Program-made: the position numbers and the translations under genes
From: Rotaria socialis
Lineage: Eukaryota; Rotifera; Eurotatoria; Philodinida; Philodinidae
Reading direction: 5' to 3'
Length of the DNA: 64,000 nucleotides
NCBI GenBank assembly: GCA_905331475.1
Contig: CAJNYU010001053.1
Coordinates: 62,001 to 126,000, forward strand
The notes under the pieces: generated by a model
Database searches by the model: none
What the model was told of the DNA's origin: nothing
The model's input: the letters and a program-made list of their open reading frames with translations, nothing else
Part shown: positions 48,933-59,776 of the stretch, piece by piece
How the letters are laid out: each line of letters begins with the position of its first letter
Position numbering within the stretch: position 1 is the first letter of the stretch

Positions 48933-49298
48933 CCCAAGCAGACAAACTTTTTCAAAAACTCGTTTAAACACTCAATCGGGAACCGCGATTGTGGGTCATT
49001 AACGCTCATTAATGTAACGCAAGAAACACATTTTTTACGCAGAATTCTCACTTTCCGAACGTGAAAACGAATAAAAACTCCAATTCCGAGCGTTTAACCT
49101 CACAATTATTCGATAAATTAAAAACCAATTCGTTTAAACGCTCAGAATTGGAGTTTCTATGCGTTTTCGCGCTCGGAAAGTGAGAATTCTGCGTAAAAAA
49201 CGCGTTTCTTGCGTTTCATTAATGAGCGTTAATGACCCACAATCGCGGTTCCCGATTGAGTGCTTAAACGCGTTTTTGAAAAAGTTTGTCTGCTTGGG
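48933..49298. mobile_element. 366-bp near-perfect fold-back MITE in intron 1 of copy 2
   Basis: The left arm starts CCCAAGCAGACAAACTTTTT and the right arm is its inverse. The two arms match almost base for base for about 160 bp, including ACTCAATCGGGAACCGCGAT and ACGCAGAATTCTCACTTTCC. Absent at the same place in copy 1. Only TC is shared at the borders (48931-48932, 49299-49300), so the target-site duplication is uncertain. Confidence 0.9.
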
Positions 49299-50390
49299 TC
49301 TCGGCCATTCTTGATTCTTACACCAAAAACCATGTGGTGGTTTATTAGTTAAGATAAAGCAAGCCTTAGATAGCACAGTATGGTATGCTAGATAAAAAAT
49401 CAGAAAACAAGTCATATTTTCCGTTATTTTTATTAATCAATATTTTCCTCTGTTAATAATTGATTGCTTAGAATGGCGTATCACACACACCAACTCAATC
49501 GACAGTGCGAGAAGTTCAATGGAATATGGCCGATGTGCCTTCAGCTAGTAGTTTGTGAGTTGCCTTTAGCATTGTATTTGATTCGATTAATATTCATGCT
49601 TTTGTAATTTTAGGGGAAGCGTCCCAACAACGTCGTGGAAACCATTGATCGTTGTTTTGACTGCAGTAATTCTTGTTGCTGCTGTTGCTGCTGTTGCTGC
49701 TCCGTTTCTGATTGCATATTTCAGGACGGAAAGTGAGTTAAACAAAAACCAATCATTATATTTTCAGATAGCATCTCAAAAGCTATTGTTCAATTAATTT
49801 AGAAGGGCTTTAAATATCGACAGGAACGAGCTCCTGCGTGCTATAGTTTGTTGACATAAGCATCATCAGTTCGTTTTAGTTCATAGTTTTATGAGGAATA
49901 GTTTCCTTCATTTTACTCTGAATTCATCTACAGAAATGCTAAATTTAGTGAAATCTGTCGAGAATGTTATTTGATGATTGATTTCTTTTGCTAAAATCCC
50001 AATACGTGTTGACTCATGACTATTTAATCTGATTCATATCATATTTATCTCTAAAGTAGCAAAATATGTAATTGATTCAGTATAACCTGAAATGAAGTGA
50101 ATATCAGAGCAGTGGGAGAGAAAATAAGCCGTACGTTCTTTTGTATGTCTTTCCCTAAACAAAAACTGAGCGTAATCGTTTTTGAATTCGTGGCTATCTT
50201 AGCAAGTTATTCCTGTTTCATATATTTCTATACAAGAAACTAAAGAATCGTTGGATCTGAAATGTGATCAAGTTCTATCTCGCTCTCTGTTGGTATTTTC
50301 GGCATTTATTAACAAAAAAAAAGTCCAGATTCTTCACAAACCGCATTAAAGGTATTCGAATTTTCAAAGGTTACATACTTTCTAAACTAT

Positions 50391-50686
50391 TGGGGTCAAT
50401 ATGGTTGAATGGCTAAGATGTTCGACATATATACACAAGATACTATGCTCGAAATTCGACGCCATCATTCATAGAGTGGCATTGGACAAATCACTAAGGG
50501 CTACTTCTCTCAGACTACCCGTTCAATAGTACACTAAGCATGTTTTTGATATAGACTAAAGAGCCCTTGGGACTTAGTCAGTATGCATGTAGAATTTAAT
50601 TGACAAAGCGAGAGGAACTCTGAGTTATGCCAGTCTCCTGTCCAGAACTACAACTAGTAATAGTTGCATGGAAATAACGGGCTAAT
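50391..50686 (+). mobile_element. tRNA-like SINE, second copy, diverged
   Basis: Flanked by TAAACTAT at 50383-50390 and 50687-50694. The head reads ATGGTTGAATGGCTAAGATG with TTCGACATATATACACAAGA and then CTCGAAATTCGACGCC. It parallels the 47543-47920 head (TGGCTGAGTGG, TTCGACACATATTCACAACG, TTCAAACCAC) in order and spacing. No clear A-rich or ATT tail. It sits in an insertion in intron 3 of the duplicated gene that copy 1 lacks. Confidence 0.65.
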
Positions 50687-51979
50687 TAAACTATCGTTGA
50701 ATAGCACCCTATACTGAAACGTAGACGAAAGGCAAGATCATCCTTTTTCTTTTGCACTATTCGATATCCTAGCTTTTCTTGTTAATATACATTGAATTAT
50801 GTTTCCTGTACAATCTTCAAGCTCGAATTCAAATGGTCAATTCTAAAAAAAAAAAAATTGAGCGTTCGCCTGATTTAGACACGCCCACGATATTGTAATC
50901 TCCTCTTCATGATCATTTTCTACTTTACACAGGAGGCGCAACTAGAAACTAATAGTCTACGTAACCTCGAGGCGCACCAACCTTAAAAGTCACATTAATA
51001 TGAATTTAATGTATAAGGCACTGTATAGCCTCAATCTCAATATTATCTGTTCCGGATTTTATTTAAAAAGTTGTGTTTCTCCGACACCCTATGCTAAACC
51101 GGTTCTTTCGGAGACTGAGGCACTGAAAAAATGTTTTACAGATGCGCCCAATAATTTTACTCTCAAGGAAAAGTATCAACGAACGAAAGTTTGGCTAAAT
51201 ATGGTAATAGGAGTATCTTTCGAATATTCGTCGCTTTCGATCATTTTGTGAACATCATCAAGCACGATCCATGTTTTCTTAAAAATTTGCACAAAATTAG
51301 TTAAATAATCGCTTCTTCTTGAACTCTGCTATCGTATACATGAAGTCAATTTCACATAGAACCTCCCAATCTAATAATAAATGCGACGAATTGACTCCGT
51401 CGTAGGCCACTTTACAATGATCGAAATATATGTGGGAATAGAAACATTTTCCTCCAGTAATATTTTTAAAAAGACACACCCACTCATGATATGATATGGT
51501 ATGGTAATTTTCCTTTCTTCCCTAGCTACTACAACATCAACAACAAGCACAACAACTACTGCTACAACAACAACGACGACAACAACAACGACGACTGCGA
51601 CCACAAGCACTACGAGTACGTACTTCAATCAATAAGCCACACCAACAATCAGTTCGTTTTTTTATTTCTTTTAGCAACGACAACTACAACAAGTAAGTGT
51701 GTCAATACTAATCACAAGTGTGTTTCAGTTATTTCTAGCCACGATACTGATGTGCGTACACCCTGTATCATTCGAAAGTTTCATTTCGATTACCTATATA
51801 AAATCACAGTTCGTACTGTATTTGGTGTCTCAAGTATGACGTGCATTAAAAAGTGTGATTATTGAAGTAGTAATAATTACTTGCCATTGAGCTCAAAGTT
51901 ATATGGGATCATTTTACTATATTTTTGTCTTAATGTGAAGCTCAATTACCATGGTAAAAGATGATCTATAGGTAAACTT

Positions 51980-52661
51980 AACTTTGGTCGACAGTAAAAA
52001 TGTCGAGAGTAAAATGTCGAAAGTAAAAATGTCGACAGCAAAAATATTGAAAGTGCAAAATCTCGAAAGAAATTTATAAAAATAAAATTAAAAAATCTAA
52101 AAGAAGGGGTGTTTTGAAAGATATTCGATGAATATGTTATTATTGTTGGCAATGGCGGATCTACCAGTTAGGCTACCCGGCCATCGCCACGCCCTTAAGA
52201 AACTTTTTCGATTTTCTCAAGCAAAAATGAAACAGAAAGTAGTCGTTCTGTCTCAACTAGACTTGAAAAACCGTTTTTTGGCCACGAGCGCCACCCCCTA
52301 ACAGATTTTCTCGATCCGCCACTACTTGTAGGATCGATGGCGACTTATGTTCGTTTAAATCTATCATTGGTCTATCAGACATAGGGCACTTAGTACAATG
52401 TAATAGAAAAGAATAAGAAAATTATTCTTCAATTATTCATTACTCGAGTGATAAATATACATATGGAAGCCGCCATGGAATCGACACGCAACATCAACAG
52501 TGATTTAAATTGCATTACGTCGAATAAGGGACAACCTCTTTTAATAATGAATCAATTTTGAACACGACATTTTTCATGAATACCTACTCAGTTTTCGATA
52601 TTTTTACTTTTTCGTTTTTTCGACGTTTTACTGTCGACATTTTTACTGTCGACCAAAGTTC
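51980..52661. mobile_element. ~680-bp element with GTCGACAGTAAAAATGTCGA inverted ends
   Basis: Left AACTTTGGTCGACAGTAAAA followed by ATGTCGAGAGTAAAATGTCG; the right end is the inverse (ATTTTTACTGTCGACCAAAG). Subterminal blocks repeat the ~14-bp word GTCGAxAGTAAAAAT several times. The interior differs in composition and has no long frame. It lies exactly where homology between the two gene copies ends. Confidence 0.8.
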
Positions 52662-54028
52662 AGAGATTCAGCTATTTCTGGTAAAAGTCAGACTGACAAA
52701 AAAAGGACTGAACTAATCTACTTGCCTTTTTCTCCTGCTTTAATTTTATTCATTTTTTCTTCTGCTCTGTTTTCTTTGTTTCTCTACTTCTTGACTATTT
52801 CGCCTCTCTGTCTATTCTGTTCTTCTTCTCATTTTTCGTGTTATCTCTTATTACATTTCTCACCTTCATTGCATTTTACTTCATTCATGCTATCGGCTTA
52901 TAAGCTTATAAATTCTGCAACATGATTGCTCCTTTAAGATTGACACGTTTGCAGGCCTCAATAAGGCAAATACGCAAATCAGGATTATTTCCCGTCTAAA
53001 GAACTATTTTGAATGTGCGTTCAAATCTAAACTTAGCAAAACAGACAATTCTAAGTAAAGTTTTAATTTAGTCTTTTTCAAATAGATATGAAAAAGATCC
53101 ACTGCTAAAGTTAAAGCTTTCAAGTAGAGAAAAATAAAAACAAATAAGTAAGTCATTTCTCACAATTCAAAGAAAAAGAGATTCCGAAAGAAGAAAACTA
53201 AAAGTTCTATGTTTACAGAATATGTCTTGACAAAAAGAATTTTAAAATTATTTAATTGACAATGGAGAATACAATATGAAAATATTGTCTCATGATTGTT
53301 TAGTATCAATGAATAAACACATCAGAAAGTGCTGTCAATTATTTTTAATGGCTTCCTATTTTTTATTTTCGCAAGAATAAAAGTTCTCCTGATGAGATAG
53401 ATATTGTTGTCACCTGCAGCTCATCTCACTGCTCTCTCTCCTCATTATTTTACACTACTATGGAAATTTTTTGCGTTACTCTATTTATTTTTCTCTCTCA
53501 CTATATATGCTTGTGCTACATATGAAGTTACTACATTCTGAAGTTGTGAATCCGCTCAAGAAACACCATAATTAATAGCGACGGTAAGCTACTTATCAAA
53601 TATGTTGTTCCAAGGAACTAATTATGTTTTTCGAAATTTAATTTTGAAAATCATACAGAACATTTTCTTATTTCTAAGAATTATTCTCAATAGTCACGGA
53701 TGTATGCATAGCTTCGAAGAGTCTATTATTATGTATTTTTTTCTAGAGAGCATTACATAGATTGACCTACTTTGAACGGAATTCTATTATGACCATGCCA
53801 AAATAAAAGGCATGCATTTAATGTAATATCTAAAAATATAGTAATCCATATCTAAATTATATCAATATTGCCTAACTTAATACAGTAGTATCTATTCTGG
53901 TGAAAGGATGCCTTTAAAAAAAGTGTTTTGTTCTATTTTTGTAATTCAACAACTTTTAAATCAATTAAATATCTGAATTAAAAAATGTTCTGTCTTGTAA
54001 TTCAATATATTATCACTTTTAACAAATA

Positions 54029-54339
54029 CCCAGGTCGAACATTCCGACCACCGAATTCCGGTGGCCGGATCCCGTAGGATACTCCAGGGAATATGCGGGA
54101 AAGTCACAATATCCTGCAGGAAAACACGGGAAATCGCTGAAACATGGAAGCAGTATTCCGGTCAAGAATACGGCCGGCCTTTTCCGGCGAATTCCTGCCA
54201 AGTTCCGGTGCTTTCCGGCATGAATTGATCGGAAATCACTGGAAAAAATCCGAAAAATTTCTAACCGGAATACTGCTTCCACAAAATCAACGGCACTACC
54301 CGGAACCGGCCGTTTCCAGGCCGGACTGTTCGACCTGGG
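54029..54339. mobile_element. GC-rich TA-flanked MITE, copy B (311 bp)
   Basis: TA at both borders; inverted ends CCCAGGTCGAACA and CCCAGGTCGAACAG (read inward from the right). The interior matches 33136-33400 in reverse orientation (GGAAGCAGTATTCCGGT, TTTTTCCGG, GGCCGG). It is longer and its ends are better kept than copy A, so it is probably younger. Confidence 0.85.
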
Positions 54340-54929
54340 TAACTATCAATGAATTTATCGACTTCTCTAATTAATTTGAACGTAATCTATAATTAATAAG
54401 TACTTATGAATTGAGGGTGTGGGTGTGGGTGTGAAGAGAGATAAGAACATCCCCACTCCACACCGTCAAGATTTTTTTCTATTACTTTAATAATTAACTG
54501 TATATAACTTTGTGTTGTTAGACAGTGTTACTTAATAAATTAGATATAGATTGCTATATTTTTAGGTATTGGTTTATATTTACCCCAAAATAAAATAATA
54601 AAAGAAAAATTATTCATAAGAAGAATGGGGATGAGCTGTCTTGGAAGATATACCATTGAATGAAATGCTTTCCTACAGATGCACAATATATTTTTTTAGC
54701 GATTTAGAACGTATTCATCAAACTATATAATGAAATAATTGAATGCAAGATAGCATTTCTAATATTTTTGTCAATGAGTTCACATACGTTTTTGCTCGTA
54801 CAATGTTTCAATTAGTGTGCTAAATTAACAGTTGTTCATCTCATGAAGGTATCAGTGTGTGTAAATATTTTTTTTGTGAAACACGACCTGAAAGGAGTGT
54901 TGAAGTGTTTAGGGTAGAAATTTTGCACC

Positions 54930-55330
54930 CATACCCCTTCCCCTGCCACAGACTGCTCCCGACAGACTACCAGATCGTTGGAAACTGTGTCAGACGCCTC
55001 AATTGCTTATTTAATTAACTAATTACTATGCAATTACTTAATTGGCCATCACAGACTGTCACAGGCAGCCATCACAGATTGCCACAGGCAGCCTGCCACA
55101 AGCGGTCTTCAGAAATGATTATAGATCGTGACATACGCTTTAATTAATTGACTAATTAGTACCATTTGAATTGAGTGTCCATCACAGACTGTTACACAAA
55201 ATCTTCAGAGGCCTTCGCACAGCGTGACAGACAATTTTCAGACCTAGCACAGCCCATTACAGACACTGTTTCAGCCTAGTGTAGATCATCACTGATAGCG
55301 GCAAACGAACTGTCTCACCAAATCAAGAAA
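54930..55330. repeat. Interspersed CACAGAC/CACAGGCAGCC repeat block
   Basis: Words such as CATCACAGACTGTCACAGGC, CATCACAGATTGCCACAGGC and CATCACAGACTGTTACAC recur irregularly over ~400 bp, with AATTAATTGACTAATTAGTA-like blocks repeated near 55016 and 55143. It looks like a degenerate tandem array with a compound unit; not coding. Confidence 0.55.
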
Positions 55331-55380
55331 GAACTTCCTTGAATTCGCCATCTCTATGTGATTTCCTCCAGTGATTATGT

Positions 55381-55428
55381 CATGTTTCACATTTTTAATT
55401 CCAGAGGCATTGCGCTAACAGCTTTTTA
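55381..55428. repeat. Dispersed ~50-bp motif, copy 3 (diverged)
   Basis: GTTTCACATTTTTAATTCCA then GGCATTGCGCTAACAGCTTT; follows the block order of 46191-46240 with several mismatches. Confidence 0.4.
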
Positions 55429-57376
55429 ACTATAATGTATCTCGTATTGAATGATATTCCTCCCATCAGTAATGATTTATATTACTCGTAAATTTTAATT
55501 ACATGCTAATAGATTAGCTTTTCGAAACAAATTTTTAATTTAAACTCTATAAAGTGTTGTATATACTAGTTCAATATGTGGAGATAAGATGATAAGCGAT
55601 CAGAACTTTGAAATTTCCTTCGATTTCCCGTAGTCAGATCCGAAATTTATTTCTAGCTCCCATATTTTGCTATGCCCGGTACCAGAATATTGCAGTTGCA
55701 GAAATACTTTCATTTCTCGAATTCATTTGTTACTGAGTAGGAGTAGGATAAGTTTTCTCAGCTTGGACATGAACACTAGAATAATGAATATGAGCTCTAA
55801 AAGTAGTGATGATTAAAAGAAGCAATGAATGTTTTTCACGCCTTTTTTTACCGATATGTATTACATTCTAACTTTCGACAAGCGCTTTTATTGCCAAAAT
55901 GGTTCGGTGTGCTATTTGTCAAGTTTCGCGAGCTGTTGATCAACGCGAAAACAACAACTAATAATTTTCTCAAAGTAAATGATAGTCAAAAGCGAATCGA
56001 AGCGTTTTAGTCATGGTGCCACTAAATACAGAGGTGTCACTTCCCTATTTCTTTAAAATAAATATAAATTCTCATCAACTGTACTTCTTTTTAAACATAA
56101 ACAATGCGAATTTATATTTATTTTTAAATAGCAACTATCACAAATTATATTTTTTATTAATAGAAATTCAATCATAAGTTAAAGTATTATTGTATTGCGT
56201 TTCACTATTTCGCTTTGATCACACGAGCAAAGGAGAAAAATGTGGTGAACCATTGAAATAAATATATATCGTTCTAAATTTACGTTCTTCGTAAACACAT
56301 TTACATATAGCTATTATTTTACGAGTTTATTTTTGTTACAATTTTAACATGCTCTTTCTCTATCGTTTATACGATCACGACAAAATATGGCTAAGAAATA
56401 AAACAACTTGCTGTAGCTTATTATTTAGTTTATAGTTATATAAAGAACCAGATGTTATCCGAGTTGCACCCGTATACAAAATACGATGTGAATTAATAAT
56501 TTGGATCTTCACGAAAAATCTTCAATTCAGAGAAATCTTGAATACTTTTTTATGTCGACATGATGAAATTCATCACTGAGAAAACTCTATTCTTACTTAG
56601 CGATACATTCCTAAGGGTCGATTTCGATTGATCGATTAATTATCTCCATGATTCATTATCTTAGATCAGCTGTAAATGAATAGACTATAGTGGCTAACAT
56701 ATACTCATGACGTCACTTTAATTATCTCGCAACAAATTTCTTTCATTTTTGTCATTTTGGAATGATATTTGTGAGTGAATGGAATATCAGATTAAAGAAT
56801 AGAAAAAATATGTCAGAAGTTCAATCTCGATACTTTCATCTTCCGTTTCAATGAGTTTTCTATGATTTTCTGTTCACGAGATCATTCGTTGGCAGAATAA
56901 TGAAAAAGATGCGTACGATCTCAAGTAAAAAAGAAAAAAAACATTCGCGAAGGAATACAGAAATGCTTCCGCATCGCATCGCATCGCATTAAAAACTGGA
57001 GTGAAGATAATCTATACTTATTTTTATATATAAATTAATTCAAAAAGTATTTATATTGATTTAGTAGATAAATCAGTAATCATTAACTTTACTCGTAAAT
57101 TAAATTGAAAATAAATATCAATTGGCGTCCCTATGCATATCTTCAAATAGTGTGGGTGTCATTTGATAGTGCGAAGTAAAAAAATGATATAATAAGAGTA
57201 ATTAGACTGTGAATCATTTTATTGATTAAAAGAAAAAGACAGTGTCACGCTTCCATCCTTATGCTAAGAACATCTTGCGAGACAATTAAATGAAAATGAT
57301 ATAATTCATAGAAAATACAAAGATCAATAGTATAGTCGAAAATAATTATTTTGTTTTTCATTCTATTAAGAGCAGT

Positions 57377-57702
57377 CATCCTATTCCGCAATGTTGAACA
57401 TTCCGGAACCAGTTCTGTTGATTCCTTAGTGGAGGAACACTGTGCGATTTTGGAATTAGTTTGTCAAATTCTAGGAATTGCACGGAATTCCGGAATTAGG
57501 TCAATAAGGAATCGGTGGGAATTAAACGGAATTCCTGTACGACCTAATTCCCGGAATTTCTGGAATCTGATGCAATTGGTACGCAGTGTTTCCGGGAATT
57601 CCTGAATTGTGTTGGAGTGATCAACGGAATCGCCGAAATTATATGGAATTGGTTCCGCGGGCGGAACTGGTTCCGGAATGTTCAACATTACGGAATAGGA
57701 TG
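57377..57702. mobile_element. 326-bp MITE with ~36-bp inverted ends, directly upstream of the aquaporin gene
   Basis: The left end CATCCTATTCCGCAATGTTG and the inverse of the right end CATCCTATTCCGTAATGTTG continue in step through AACATTCCGGAACCAGTTC. The interior is rich in GGAATTCC-type palindromes. It ends 141 bp before the aquaporin ATG, so it lies in or beside that promoter. No target duplication recognised. Confidence 0.85.
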
Positions 57703-57843
57703 TATTCTCTCTATTAAACATTCAAAGGCAGATGACTCTTTCTCCTTCTTGTATTGGCATTTTTGACGATTCATTCTTTGACACTGCATAAAACCCAGGT
57801 ATATTAAATAATTCTCATTGTGTATTACAGAAAATTCTATAAA

Positions 57844-58593
57844 ATGTCGTCGGCTCAAGTTAATCCACTCGAACAAAATCTCGCAAACACGGTACAAGTT
57901 AACGATCGAGCATTAAATGGCTTTATCAAAGCACCATCACTACCTGTTCGTCTGATTTGTGAAGCAATTGGTACATGTTGCTTTGTCTTTTTCGGCGCTG
58001 GTTGTGCAACGAAATCAGGATCTGGTCTACTAGCAATATCAACAGCCCATGGTATTGTCACTGTCTGGCTTGTGTACGTGTTTGGGTCGATTTCCGGTGC
58101 ACACTTCAATGCTGCAGCTACCATTGCTTTTACAATCAATCGTCAAATGAAAATAGTTGATGCCTTGCTATATATTATTGCTCAGGCATTGGGTGCCCTG
58201 CTTGCTGGAGCTCTGTTACTATTACTATACTATGGTAATGATACCAACCTAGGCACACCAGAATTGGCATTGCTACCCTATCCAGTTACGGTTTTGCAAG
58301 GCTTTTGCTTAGAATTTATCTGTACAGTCATTCTCTCGTTTGTCATTTTCTTTACAACATCGTACAACACGCACAAGGAAGCAGCCCTTCCAGTTGGACT
58401 GGTTGTGTTCTCGTCATTTTTGCTTGCTTCGGATCGAGATGGAGCAGCTCTGAATCCGTGGAGATGGCTAGGACCAGCAGTTGCTTCAAATACGTATAGC
58501 AGCTATGCATGGATCTATATCGTTGGGCCTATTAGCGGGTTCATTGTTGGATTAATATTTTTTCGAATATATAAACTCATTTGGAATTTATAA
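57844..58593 (+). CDS. Aquaporin-family (MIP) channel with non-canonical NPA motifs
   Basis: 249 residues from ATG 57844 (MSSAQVNPLEQ). The frame runs a few codons upstream without an ATG, and TTACAG at 57829-57834 could be a 5'UTR acceptor. Six hydrophobic segments and the internal two-fold repeat fit the MIP family. The first signature is GAHFNAAATIAF (N89-A90-A91 in place of N-P-A). The second is GAALNPWRWLGPA (N204-P205-W206), with the selectivity-filter Arg kept (R207). Canonical members have NPA and NPAR. MIP tetramers pass water, glycerol or small solutes through a pore lined by these motifs. A Trp after NP is unusual and could alter selectivity or gating. Single coding exon, no breaks. 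Which solute passes cannot be told. A MITE sits just upstream. Confidence 0.92.
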   Translation: MSSAQVNPLEQNLANTVQVNDRALNGFIKAPSLPVRLICEAIGTCCFVFFGAGCATKSGSGLLAISTAHGIVTVWLVYVFGSISGAHFNAAATIAFTINRQMKIVDALLYIIAQALGALLAGALLLLLYYGNDTNLGTPELALLPYPVTVLQGFCLEFICTVILSFVIFFTTSYNTHKEAALPVGLVVFSSFLLASDRDGAALNPWRWLGPAVASNTYSSYAWIYIVGPISGFIVGLIFFRIYKLIWNL

Positions 58594-59776
58594 TCTGAAG
58601 ACAATCTATATATTTGAATATGGCAAGATTTTTATTAAGTTAAAGAGATGAGAAAATAACTACGCATGTAGAAGATTTTCCTATAAGACTGTCTACTGGA
58701 CAAAAGATCAAACATTTTATGTGTTTCGCTTGCATTTTTGTGTTGTCATGTATCTGTCATTATTATGTATAAAAGCAACTCATTGAGCAGCCAAATTTGC
58801 TCCTATGAGGAATATCAATTCAAATGATTCTTAAAAAAAAGGAATACTGAAGGATGGGGATAGGGGAAGGCAAGCAAGGACAACTGATACTCTTATTTTA
58901 CATCAATACAAATCCCCTAGTCTACACAAACCTCCAACTTATTTAGCACCATGCCAAATTCTTTCACCTGAAACCTGGCTACATTATCAGGGCCACTTTT
59001 CTCTTGTCAAACTTCTATTTACAACAGCACAATATTATCCATCTGATCACAAATATAGTTCTATGCCGAACAGCCGTACTTGCAAGATTCATATACAGTG
59101 TATAGTGAGGTACAGAATACTATGAAATTGTGCTCAAAACTTTACTGCACTCTAGGTTATCGGTAGAGTTAGTCGAGAGTAAAAACAGAAACACAATGTA
59201 TAGGAAAGTAAATTATGTTTCTCATCAATCTATAGAAAGTATCAATTTCAAACATCAAGGAATTAGCATCATGCAGGTCAACTCTAGAGAAAGTCGCTGT
59301 GGGTATTGATCTATCTTGTGTGTGCATCCATAACTTTACTGGTTTTCTGTTGTACGATATATTATACAAATGAAAGTGAAAATTGATATTTTCAAAATAA
59401 CAAAAGTTGACAAATACAATTGATAAAACTCTTGATCGAAATCTGTGAAGTCTTTCAATCTATACTGAAACTTTTCCGTTGTTATTCAAACATTGTTAAA
59501 GATTTAATCAGATCATTGATGGTTAGGTCGGTTTTGTTTCTGGAGCAACACGTAAGATGGATCTATTTTCTCTGGTGGATCGGTGACGGTGACTGGACAA
59601 TTCGTCGCATACATGCTTATTTTAATTTAATTAAGGGAGACTAATGAGAATGTAGAATAAATGATACAATATAGCAGTTTAAATTGAAACATAAAATAGA
59701 GGCATTTAATAGAGGGAGAAATTTTATTAAGAGAAAAATTTATTGAAAAAATATTTTGACACAAAAAAATACACAA
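58594..59776. other. Convergent intergenic region, no recognised gene
   Basis: AT-rich 3' spacer between the aquaporin (+) and the transposase relic (-). Open stretches such as 59420-59644 look random. Confidence 0.45.

Larger units (their letters stand above)
48488..51692 (+). pseudogene. Truncated second copy of the TM / Thr-stalk gene, D8C exon missing
   Basis: Exons 48488-48556, 49472-49554, 49614-49732, 51526-51615 and 51675-51692 match copy 1 (39611 gene) with all splice sites and phases kept. The tail is MPTSTQAVAPYAPRF.., exon 2 is nine bases longer, and the TM exon is Ala/Val-rich (ILVAAVAAVAAP). The Thr exon is 90 nt instead of 162, a loss of 24 codons in frame. After the donor at 51693 no D8C exon is found up to the aquaporin gene at 57.8 kb. 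Duplication homology stops at 51970 beside a MITE. With no terminal exon the frame cannot close as in copy 1. Reading through the last donor gives only a short tail, so it could encode a TM-stalk stub; I call it a partial gene. Confidence 0.75.
48150..51970 (+). repeat. Direct segmental duplication, copy 2
   Basis: Counterpart of 39270-42890. Private insertions: fold-back MITE 48933-49298 in intron 1, and a ~0.95-kb block including the SINE 50391-50686 in intron 3. Homology ends at ATGATCTATA (51961-51970), nine bases before the inverted-repeat element at 51980. Confidence 0.85.
52662..57376. other. Intergenic region, no recognised gene
   Basis: AT-rich spacer. Contains MITE copy B (54029-54339), a GGTGTG run at 54414-54433, and the CACAGAC-rich block 54930-55330. 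No D8C exon for the upstream gene copy was found. Confidence 0.45.

Noticed and set aside
57351-57721. Open frames just upstream of the aquaporin gene on both strands
   Set aside because: They lie in an inverted-repeat element; GGAATTCC palindromes create matching frames on both strands.
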